Shown here: in pieces, positions 1 to 6,076 of the stretch
Layout of the letters: every line of letters starts with the position of its first letter
Position numbering within the stretch: position 1 is the first letter of the stretch
Assembly (NCBI RefSeq): GCF_001509485.1
Contig: NZ_LLZI01000053.1
Span: forward strand, 1-11,060
DNA from: Streptomyces sp. NRRL F-4489
GTDB taxonomy: Bacteria > Actinomycetota > Actinomycetes > Streptomycetales > Streptomycetaceae
DNA length: 11,060 nucleotides
Direction: 5' to 3'
Notes under the pieces: model-generated
What the model was told of the DNA's origin: nothing
What the model saw: the letters and a program-made list of their open reading frames with translations, nothing else
The model's database searches: none
Program-made: the position numbers and the translations under genes

Positions 1-774
1 GGTGGGTGCCGGTCCGGTTCCCGTGCCCGTGCCCGTGCCCGTTCCGGTTCCGGTTCCGGTTCCGGGCGGGGTGGGGGTGGGCTGGGGGGCGGTGGGGGTG
101 TCGGTGGACGTTCCGCTTGGTGGGTCGGCCGGTTGCCCGGGATCGGCGGGTTGCCAGGGGGGGGCGGCTGCGTCCGCTGCCCCGGCGGGCTGCCAGGGGT
201 CGGCGGCCGTTGCGTCCGGTGTCCCGGCGGGCCGGCGGGGATCGGCGGCGGCCCGGCCCAGGGCCGCGGCGGGCCGCCCGGGGGCGGCGTCGGTTCCCCC
301 AGGGGCCGTTCCGCCAGGGGCCGTTCCTCCGAGCGACTCGGCGCCCGTTCCGCCTGGTTCCGCCGCCGGCCGACCGACTCCGGCGGACGTTCCGTTTGCC
401 TCCCCCGCAGGCTGCCCGCCCCCGGCGGCGGGACCGTCCGCGGCCCGTCCGCCGGATTCCGCTCCGGGCCGGGGCGCGGTCCCGGCGGCGGCGTCGGCGA
501 CCGCCTCGTAACCGACCACCCGGGGGTCGGCCGGCCGGGCCGCGGCAGCGTCCCGCGCCGCCGGAGTCGCGTACGGCAGCCGGGTCGTGGGGTCCGGCGG
601 GGGCGGTCCCGCCGGGCCGGCCGGGGCCGCGTACGGCGGCGCGGCCTCCGGCCCCTGGGGCGCGCCGTAGCCGCCCGCCGCTCGGGGCTCGGCGCCGCAC
701 CGCCCGCAGTAGTTGTCCCCGGCGGCGAGCGGCTCGCCGCAGCTCCGGCACCGGGACGGCCCAGTCACACCCAT
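1..774 (-). CDS. Zinc-ribbon protein with long disordered linker (5' part; possible PP2C-type phosphatase), runs off left edge
   Basis: Open for 258 codons without a stop from ATG 774 to the window edge, so only the N-terminus is visible. A zinc ribbon lies at residues 9-26 (C9-x2-C12, C23-x2-C26; CRSCGEPL then NYCGRCG). About 230 residues rich in Pro, Ala and Gly follow, clearly disordered, ending at the edge in a Gly-Thr dipeptide run. No catalytic domain is visible. The ATG lies one base after the kinase stop (TGACATG) and has only a weak, distant AGGA, so translation is probably coupled to the kinase gene. The frame is real by position in the operon and by the Cys motif. From memory of Streptomyces gene order, a PP2C-family Ser/Thr phosphatase with an N-terminal zinc ribbon often follows a PknG-type kinase. 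That is an inference; a von Willebrand-A or other zinc-ribbon protein is equally allowed by what is seen. Confidence 0.75.
   Translation of the reverse strand, partial: MGVTGPSRCRSCGEPLAAGDNYCGRCGAEPRAAGGYGAPQGPEAAPPYAAPAGPAGPPPPDPTTRLPYATPAARDAAAARPADPRVVGYEAVADAAAGTAPRPGAESGGRAADGPAAGGGQPAGEANGTSAGVGRPAAEPGGTGAESLGGTAPGGTAPGGTDAAPGRPAAALGRAAADPRRPAGTPDATAADPWQPAGAADAAAPPWQPADPGQPADPPSGTSTDTPTAPQPTPTPPGTGTGTGTGTGTGTGTGPAPT
13..66. repeat. Hexanucleotide tandem repeat (about 9 units) encoding Gly-Thr dipeptides
   Basis: Nine 6-base units in a row: TCCGGT and TCCCGT, three GCCCGT, three TCCGGT and a final TCCGGG. On the minus strand they encode alternating Thr and Gly within the disordered linker of the zinc-ribbon gene. 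The unit length keeps the frame, so copy number can change without breaking the protein. Confidence 0.85.
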
Positions 775-775
775 G

Positions 776-3574
776 TCACACCCACGTCCTGGGGCGGAAG
801 CGGTTGGCCCGCTCCACCAGCTCGATCCTTTCCTCACCACGCTGCGCGAGCCGCGCGAGCAGGCGGTACGAGCGCTCCAGCCCGAACCGCAGCCCGCGTT
901 CGTCCAGCGGACTGCCGAGCAGCACCGGCCGCTGCCGCGCGGAAGCCGGTCCGGACGCGCCGTCCGGCCCGCCGCCGTCCCCGACACCGTCCGGAGCACC
1001 ACCGGGAATACCGGGCGGAGTCCCGCCGGGCGTCCCGTCAGGCGCCCCGCCGGGGGTCCGCCCCGGGGTGCCGGGCCCGTCGCCGTGGCCCCCGGAGAGT
1101 ACCCAGTCCAGGGCGGTCCCCAGTACCTCGGTGGCCAGCTGGGCCCGCCGCCGGTCGTCCAGCCCGAACTCGGCGAGCGCCTCGACCTGTTGGGCCGCGG
1201 CCCGCAGATCCGGTAGCAGCGGCTCCCGGGGCGAGCGGTGCCGGAGCCGCGCCCGGACCGCCGCGGCCCGGGCGGCGGTGTAGTGGATCGACGACTCCGG
1301 TACGGACTCCAGGGCGGCCACCGCGCCGGCCCGGTCGCCGGCCGCCAGCCGCACCCGGGCCAGCCCGAACGCGGCACTCACATAACCGCGGTCGGTCGCC
1401 CACACGAGGCGGTAGCACTCCGCCGCGGTGGCCGGCTGGCCCAGCAGCTCGGCGGCGAGGCCCAGCGCCAGCTTGGGCGCCGGCTCACCGGGGAACGCGT
1501 CGTACACCGCGTCGAAGGCCAGCGCGGCGCCCTCGTGGTCCCCGGCCACCAGAGCCGCCAGCCCCCGGTGCCACACCACCCGCCAATCCCCGGCACCGGG
1601 TCCGTCCTCGTCGCCGTCGTCGCCGTCGCCGTCCGCGTACGGGTCCAGCTCCGGGGCCGGGCCCTTGGCGACGTCGGCGTACGGGTCCGTGAGCGGGGCC
1701 GGATCCGTGGCGACGTCGGCGTACGGTCCCGCGGCCGCACCGGCGTACGGGCCCGGGCCCGGCACCTGCCCGTCCGCCCCGGTGCCCCCCGGCGGCCCGC
1801 CCGCGCCCAGTTCCAGCCGGGCGCGCAGGGCCCGCAGCCGGACCTCAGGGGAGTCGGGCGCCGCGCGCAGGGCGGCCAGCAGCTCCGCCGACGACGCGGC
1901 GTGCAGTCCGGCCAGGAAACCCGCGCCGGGGTCGTCCGGATCCGGCAGCGGCACCGGCAGCGCCAGCGCCGCCCCCGCCGCGTCCAGCGGCCGCAGCAGC
2001 GGCTCCCCTGGCCCGGGCCCGGGCCCCGGCTCGTCCGCCGCCTCGCGCCGGGGGCGCCGGCGGCCGGCCCGGCGGGCGCCCAGCAGGGAGGCGTCACCGG
2101 TCAGCGGAGGGATCAATTCCGTGCCCACCACGCGGAGTTCGGGGCCGAACAGCGTCGACGGCGCCGGGCGCGGCTCGCCCGTCCGCAGCGCCACCACTTC
2201 CCGCAGCACCCCTGTCAGCTGCTCGGCCATCTCCTGTGCGGACCCGAACCGGCGGCCCGGATCCGGGTCGGTGGCCCGCACCAGCAGCCGGTAGAACGAC
2301 TCGTAGCGGCGGAACACCTCGATGTGCTCCGGATCCGGCAGGCAGTCCGCGAAGACGTTGGTGTAGCCCTGGAAGTCGAACGTGAGGACCGCCAGCGTCC
2401 GGGCCACGGTGTACAGGTCCGAGGCGACGGACGGGCCCACCTCGCCGACCTCCGGCGCCTGATAGCCGATCGTGCCGTACACCGGGCTGACGTGATCGTC
2501 CATCCGCCGCACGGCGCCCAGGTCGATCAGCTTGAGCCGGTCGTGCTGCTGGATGGCGTTGTCGACCTTGAAGTCGCAGTACAGCAGCTGCCGGGCGTGC
2601 AGATGGCCGAGCGCCTCCAGCGCCTCGATGCCGTACGCACACGCCTGCTCCACCGGCATCGGATCGCGCCGCCCCTGTGCCGTGCGCCGCTCGTTGGCCA
2701 CATCCTTGAGCGAGGTGCCGCCCACGTACTCCATGACGATGTAGCCGTCCCGGCTGCCCGTCGAACCGTCCAGGTGCTCCACGAAGTTGTAGATCCGCAC
2801 GATGTTCGGATGCTCGATCGCGGCGAGGAACCGCCGCTCGGACACCGCGGCCGCCAGCGCCTCCTCGTCACCGGTGTCCAGCAGGCCCTTCAGCACCACC
2901 CACCGGTCGTCGACCGCCCGGTCGCGCGCCAGATAGATCCAGCCCAGCCCGCCGTGCGCCAGGCAGCCCGCGACCTCGTACTGGCCGTGCACCAGCTCCC
3001 CGGGGCGCAACTTCGGTACGAAGCTGTACGGATGGCCGCACTTGGTGCAGAACCCCTCCGCCTCGCCCGGCCGCCCGTCCCGGCCCCGCCCCACCGGCGC
3101 CCCGCACTCGCCGCGGCTGCAGAACCGCTTCCGCTCCGGCACCTCCGGGCGCTCCAGCACCACCGACCGCGGATCGCGCGGTGCCACCTGCGGCACCGCC
3201 ACCAGGCCGGCGCCCAGCCGCCCGTGCGACGCCCCCGAACCGCTCCCGGACGCGGAAGCCGGGCCGCCGCCGGTGCCGCGCACCACAGGGCGCCGCCCCG
3301 GCCCGCTTGCGGACCGGCCGCGCGCCGGCTGCCCCGGGACGTGCGTCCCCGCCGTCCCCCGGGCCCGCGCCCCGCTCGGCGGCGGCGCGGCGACCGTCGC
3401 CCCGCCGATGTCCACCGGCCGCGTCAGCACCGTCGCGGTCGCCGACAGCAGCCCGCGCGCCGACACCACCGGCGCCAGGCCGCAGACGTCGCAATACAGC
3501 TCACCGCCGCCGACGTCCTCGTAGTGCCCCGCGCACTCCCGGCGCTGGCACCGTCCCCCGTCCCGCTCCGCCAT
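776..3574 (-). CDS. pknG: PknG-type serine/threonine protein kinase with rubredoxin-like and TPR domains
   Basis: A 932-aa soluble kinase, no membrane segment. Start is ATG 3574, overlapping the upstream stop by one base (TGATG), with GGGAGGGG just ahead. Domains in order: a Cys4 zinc-ribbon-like module (C9, C14, C28, C31); a disordered linker with Thr-rich SATATVLTRP at 44-53; a rubredoxin-like module (C152, C157, C176, C179) before PYSFVPKL; the kinase domain, about 199-460, with glycine-rich CLAHGGLGWIYL, ATP-binding Lys K229, VMEYVGG, catalytic YCDFKVDN (D334, K336, N339), DLG (D351) and QAPE (372-375); then TPR-like helices from about 560 to the end (FPGEPAPKLAL, YVSAAFGLAR). The match to mycobacterial PknG is strong; like it, this is a non-RD kinase (Cys before D334). 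M. tuberculosis PknG is about 750 aa. The extra length is the N-terminal Cys module and low-complexity insertions near 497-526, 591-662 and 827-884. Likely role: phosphorylating an FHA regulator of 2-oxoglutarate/glutamate metabolism; that target is inferred from mycobacteria. Confidence 0.95.
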   Translation of the reverse strand: MAERDGGRCQRRECAGHYEDVGGGELYCDVCGLAPVVSARGLLSATATVLTRPVDIGGATVAAPPPSGARARGTAGTHVPGQPARGRSASGPGRRPVVRGTGGGPASASGSGSGASHGRLGAGLVAVPQVAPRDPRSVVLERPEVPERKRFCSRGECGAPVGRGRDGRPGEAEGFCTKCGHPYSFVPKLRPGELVHGQYEVAGCLAHGGLGWIYLARDRAVDDRWVVLKGLLDTGDEEALAAAVSERRFLAAIEHPNIVRIYNFVEHLDGSTGSRDGYIVMEYVGGTSLKDVANERRTAQGRRDPMPVEQACAYGIEALEALGHLHARQLLYCDFKVDNAIQQHDRLKLIDLGAVRRMDDHVSPVYGTIGYQAPEVGEVGPSVASDLYTVARTLAVLTFDFQGYTNVFADCLPDPEHIEVFRRYESFYRLLVRATDPDPGRRFGSAQEMAEQLTGVLREVVALRTGEPRPAPSTLFGPELRVVGTELIPPLTGDASLLGARRAGRRRPRREAADEPGPGPGPGEPLLRPLDAAGAALALPVPLPDPDDPGAGFLAGLHAASSAELLAALRAAPDSPEVRLRALRARLELGAGGPPGGTGADGQVPGPGPYAGAAAGPYADVATDPAPLTDPYADVAKGPAPELDPYADGDGDDGDEDGPGAGDWRVVWHRGLAALVAGDHEGAALAFDAVYDAFPGEPAPKLALGLAAELLGQPATAAECYRLVWATDRGYVSAAFGLARVRLAAGDRAGAVAALESVPESSIHYTAARAAAVRARLRHRSPREPLLPDLRAAAQQVEALAEFGLDDRRRAQLATEVLGTALDWVLSGGHGDGPGTPGRTPGGAPDGTPGGTPPGIPGGAPDGVGDGGGPDGASGPASARQRPVLLGSPLDERGLRFGLERSYRLLARLAQRGEERIELVERANRFRPRTWV
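923..1096 (-). repeat. Collagen-like Gly/Pro/Asp low-complexity insertion in the kinase C-terminus
   Basis: Codes for kinase residues 827-884, a run of GTPG, GGAPDG and GIPGG-type repeats. It lies between the conserved ALDWVL helix and the final LRFGLERSYRLLARL helices. In mycobacterial PknG this connection is short, so the segment is an in-frame expansion that should loop out of the TPR domain. Confidence 0.75.
1589..1804 (-). repeat. PYAD-repeat, acidic low-complexity insertion within the kinase's first TPR
   Basis: Codes for kinase residues 591-662. Four PYA motifs (609, 617, 631, 645) are spaced 8, 14 and 14 residues apart; the last two intervals reflect a 42-base direct repeat. An acidic stretch (DGDGDDGDEDG) follows. 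The insertion sits between helix LRALRARLELG and the conserved DWRVVWHRGLAAL, which are close together in mycobacterial PknG. Confidence 0.75.
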
Positions 3575-4869
3575 CACCCCTCCCGGCCGTCCCGCTGCTC
3601 CGGAACCAGCGCTTCCGCCGCCGCCTCCTGATAACGCCACACCGCCTGCTCCGCCGCCCGCAGATCGCACGGTGCGCTCCACAGCATCCGGCGCGCCATG
3701 TCGTACCGCTCCACCAGCACCGGATCGCCGGCCAGGCCCTGCCGCGCCACCCGGGCCCGGCAGGCGTCCAGCCGGCCGCGCAGCTCCGCCCGCACCGCCA
3801 GCGGCGCCGTCACCGCTGTCAACGACTCGCGGGCCCGCCGGAGTTCCTCCTCCGCGCGTTCTTCCAGCGAGTCCAGCAGCGGCGACAGCCGGTGCCACTG
3901 CGCCCGCCGGCGGTACTCCGCGGCCGCCGCCAGCTGCTCGTGCAGCGCCGTCGACGGGCCGCTGACCGCCGGCACCTCCGACGCCGCGATCTTCGCCAGT
4001 ACCTCCCCGCGCGCCTGCCGCGCCTCGGTCAGCGTCCGGTCCGCCCGCGACAGCACGTCCCGCAGCAGCATCAGCCGCCGCTCGGCGTCCTGCCGCACGT
4101 CCAGCACCGCCGCGATCTCCCGCCGGATGTCCTCCAGCGCCCGCGCCGCCCGGTCGTAGCGGTCGGTGTCCGGGCGGCCCCCGCCGGGCGCCGAACTCCC
4201 CTCCGGCGACGGCTTCCAGAACGCCAGCGGATCCGCGATCACCCGCTCCCGCAGCCGCGCCAGCTCCCCGGTGATCCGCTCCAGGTCGTCCCCGGCCGGA
4301 TGCTCCCCCGGACGCACCCCCACCGAATGCGCCAGCGACCGCGTCCGCCGCAACTCCTCGGCCAGCAGGTCTATCCGGGCCGGCAGCGCCGACCACACCG
4401 CGTCCGCCGCCACGATCACATCCAGCGACCGCGCGTACAGGCCGGTCATCCGCGCCACCAGCTCGGCCGGGCCGATCCGCTCCCCGGGCGCGCCGCCCGC
4501 CTCCGCCGGCACCGCCACCCCGCCGTCCCGCAGCAGCTCCGACAGCTCCGCCAGATCGCCGGCCGACGGCCAGCGCCGCCGCGCCCGCACCTCCCGGGCC
4601 GCCTCCAGCACCTCCGTATACGCGTCGAACAGCGCCCACAGCACCGCGATGGAGCGCTCCGCCTCCGCCCACCGCTCCTTGGTGACGCCCGACAGCTCGG
4701 CGCCCTCCAGGAGCCGCCGGCCGGCGTGGTCCTGCAGCGCCAGCAGCGACGTCTCCAGCGCCTCGTACTCGGCGCCGAGCCGCGCCAGCGCGCGGTCCAC
4801 CTCCTCCCGGTCCAGCACCGGGGCATCGGGCCTCCCCGCCGAGCCGGGGAAGGGTCCAGGGACCCCCAT
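3574..4869 (-). CDS. Alpha-helical, coiled-coil-like protein of unknown function in the GlnX-GlnH-PknG operon
   Basis: A 431-aa cytoplasmic protein, with no signal peptide, membrane helix or enzyme motif that I recognise. ATG 4869 has a good ribosome site (GGAGAGG, 6-base spacer). Almost the whole chain is Leu/Ala/Glu/Arg-rich helix, with likely coiled-coil stretches at about 20-55, 60-98, 165-182, 194-212, 236-295 and 310-375. They are broken by Gly/Pro linkers at 115-130 and 220-236. Only two Cys (C370, C401) are present, so it is not a metal module. Its stop overlaps the kinase start by one base (TGATG), so the two are made together, suggesting a scaffold, adaptor or regulator of the kinase. 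It has no counterpart in the mycobacterial glnX-glnH-pknG arrangement as I remember it. Function is not assignable from sequence. Confidence 0.9.
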   Translation of the reverse strand: MGVPGPFPGSAGRPDAPVLDREEVDRALARLGAEYEALETSLLALQDHAGRRLLEGAELSGVTKERWAEAERSIAVLWALFDAYTEVLEAAREVRARRRWPSAGDLAELSELLRDGGVAVPAEAGGAPGERIGPAELVARMTGLYARSLDVIVAADAVWSALPARIDLLAEELRRTRSLAHSVGVRPGEHPAGDDLERITGELARLRERVIADPLAFWKPSPEGSSAPGGGRPDTDRYDRAARALEDIRREIAAVLDVRQDAERRLMLLRDVLSRADRTLTEARQARGEVLAKIAASEVPAVSGPSTALHEQLAAAAEYRRRAQWHRLSPLLDSLEERAEEELRRARESLTAVTAPLAVRAELRGRLDACRARVARQGLAGDPVLVERYDMARRMLWSAPCDLRAAEQAVWRYQEAAAEALVPEQRDGREG

Positions 4870-4875
4870 CGCTCA

Positions 4876-4882
4876 CCTCTCC
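4876..4882 (-). promoter_or_regulatory. Ribosome binding site deciding the start of the helical-protein gene
   Basis: GGAGAGG on the minus strand, six bases before ATG 4869. It supports this start over an upstream ATG at 4885, which lies in the kinase's frame and only extends that frame through the shadow of this gene. Confidence 0.75.
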
Positions 4883-4956
4883 CATACGCGTACCGTGCAC
4901 GGCGGTTGGTGCGGCCCGGCTCCCCGCCGGACCCTTCGGCTCCCCCTGCCCCCGTA

Positions 4957-4971
4957 CCGGCCCTTCGCCGG
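4957..4971 (-). other. Short GC hairpin in the leader of the helical-protein gene
   Basis: CCGGC and GCCGG arms with a 5-base loop, between the stronger hairpin at 4987-5005 and the gene start at 4869. Such small stems are frequent by chance at this GC content, so significance is doubtful. Confidence 0.25.
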
Positions 4972-4986
4972 CCCCTCCATAGTGAC

Positions 4987-5005
4987 CCGGCGGACACCCC
5001 GCCGG
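4987..5005 (-). terminator. Hairpin after glnH: possible partial terminator or attenuator
   Basis: A perfect 7-bp GC stem (CCGGCGG / CCGCCGG) with a 5-base loop, starting 22 bases after the GlnH-like stop. There is no U-tract. It could lower transcription into the downstream genes or protect the mRNA end. It sits in the only sizeable gap of the operon (4870-5027). Confidence 0.35.
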
Positions 5006-5027
5006 CCCCCGGACGCCGCCCGTCGCC

Positions 5028-6062
5028 TCAGTCGCTGTACTCCGGCGACGGCGGCCCCGGTATACCGGGCAGATCGGCCTGCAGCCACTTCCGGTACGCC
5101 CGCATCCACGGGCTGTCGTCCCCGCCGCGGCGGTAGTCCTCCAGGACCTTGTTGACCCGGCGCACCAGATCCGGGTCGTTCCTGTTCATCGCCACGCCGT
5201 ACGACTCGTCGGTGAACGGCTTGCCCTTCAGCTCGACCGTCGGGTCCTGCGCCGCCTGCGCCGCGGCCAGCGCGCTGTCCGTCACCACCGCGTCCGCCTC
5301 GCCCAACTGGAGCCGCACCAGGCAGTCGAGCTGATTGGGCGCCGTCACCACGCGCGCCCCGTGGCTGCGCCGCGACAGCTCCGCCTCACCCGTCGAACCG
5401 GCCGCCGTGCACACCCGCTTGCCGCGCAGCGAATCGTCGAACGCCGTCACCGGCGACGCCTTCGGGGCCAGCACCTGCTGCCCCGCCTGGAAGTACGCGG
5501 TGGAGAACGCCACCTGCTCCTTGCGCGCGCAGTTGACCGTCATCGTCCGCACGACCATGTCGACCGTGCGCTGCCGCACCGCCGGGATCCGCTGGTTGGT
5601 CGGCACCGCCTGGAAGACGACCTTGGCGTCCGGCCCCAGGATGTCCCGCGCGATGGCCCGCGCCAGGTCGATGTCGAAGCCCTCCAGCCGGCCCGTCCCC
5701 GGATCGCGGTACCCCCAACGGTAGGTGTTCTGGTCCACGCCGACGACCAACTGGCCCTTCTCCCGGATCCGTTCCACCGCCGGGCCGTCCGCCGGGGACG
5801 GCCGCAGGCTCGCCGCCGCGGTGTCCGGCGTGCACCGCGCCGCCGCCGGAGCCGCCGGGGGCCGCCCCGGCCCGTACACCCCGTGCGCCGCCACCGGGCC
5901 GGGACCGTCCCCCGGCGCCAACGGGCCGGACTCCAACGGGCCGGACCCGCGCCCCAGCGCGGGCACCAGCACCGCCGCGGCCGCCGCCATCACGGCCATG
6001 CCCGCCGCCACCGGCGCCAGCACGGCCCGCAGATTCCGCAGCCCCCGCCCGCGCGTCCCCAT
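5028..6062 (-). CDS. glnH: GlnH-like amino-acid-binding protein (family 3 solute-binding, glutamate/glutamine type)
   Basis: A 344-aa extracytoplasmic sensor or binding protein. ATG 6062 is preceded by GAGGGGG with a 9-base spacer. An in-frame GTG at 6080 overlaps the upstream stop (GTGA) and would add six residues. Basic N-terminus, then a hydrophobic segment (about 13-36), a signal peptide or membrane anchor; there is no lipobox Cys. A Pro/Gly linker (38-75) leads to the mature domain. The family 3 signature GFDIDLARAIARDI lies at 128-141, followed by MTVNCARKEQVAFSTAYF (174-191), GKRVCTAAGSTGE (214-226) and DAVVTDSALAAA (257-268). Cysteines at 77, 178, 218 and 247 could form two disulfides. 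It is flanked by a GlnX-like protein and a PknG-type kinase, and no ABC permease or ATPase genes are present, so it is probably a sensor rather than an uptake component. Ligand (Glu, Gln or Asp) is inferred from the family and from mycobacterial GlnH. Confidence 0.92.
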   Translation of the reverse strand: MGTRGRGLRNLRAVLAPVAAGMAVMAAAAAVLVPALGRGSGPLESGPLAPGDGPGPVAAHGVYGPGRPPAAPAAARCTPDTAAASLRPSPADGPAVERIREKGQLVVGVDQNTYRWGYRDPGTGRLEGFDIDLARAIARDILGPDAKVVFQAVPTNQRIPAVRQRTVDMVVRTMTVNCARKEQVAFSTAYFQAGQQVLAPKASPVTAFDDSLRGKRVCTAAGSTGEAELSRRSHGARVVTAPNQLDCLVRLQLGEADAVVTDSALAAAQAAQDPTVELKGKPFTDESYGVAMNRNDPDLVRRVNKVLEDYRRGGDDSPWMRAYRKWLQADLPGIPGPPSPEYSD

Positions 6063-6076
6063 CCCACCGAACCCCC

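Noticed and set aside
1238..3631. Long plus-strand open frames opposite the kinase (and 3181-5136, 6347-7717)
   Set aside because: Arg/His/Pro/Gln-rich translations without domains or ribosome sites, typical shadows of high-GC coding DNA on the other strand.
3575..4900. The kinase frame stays open upstream to 4900, which would give a 1,374-residue protein
   Set aside because: The extra part is Gly/Ala/Arg-only text antiparallel in composition to a gene in another frame of the same strand. ATG 3574 has a good ribosome site and overlaps the upstream stop.
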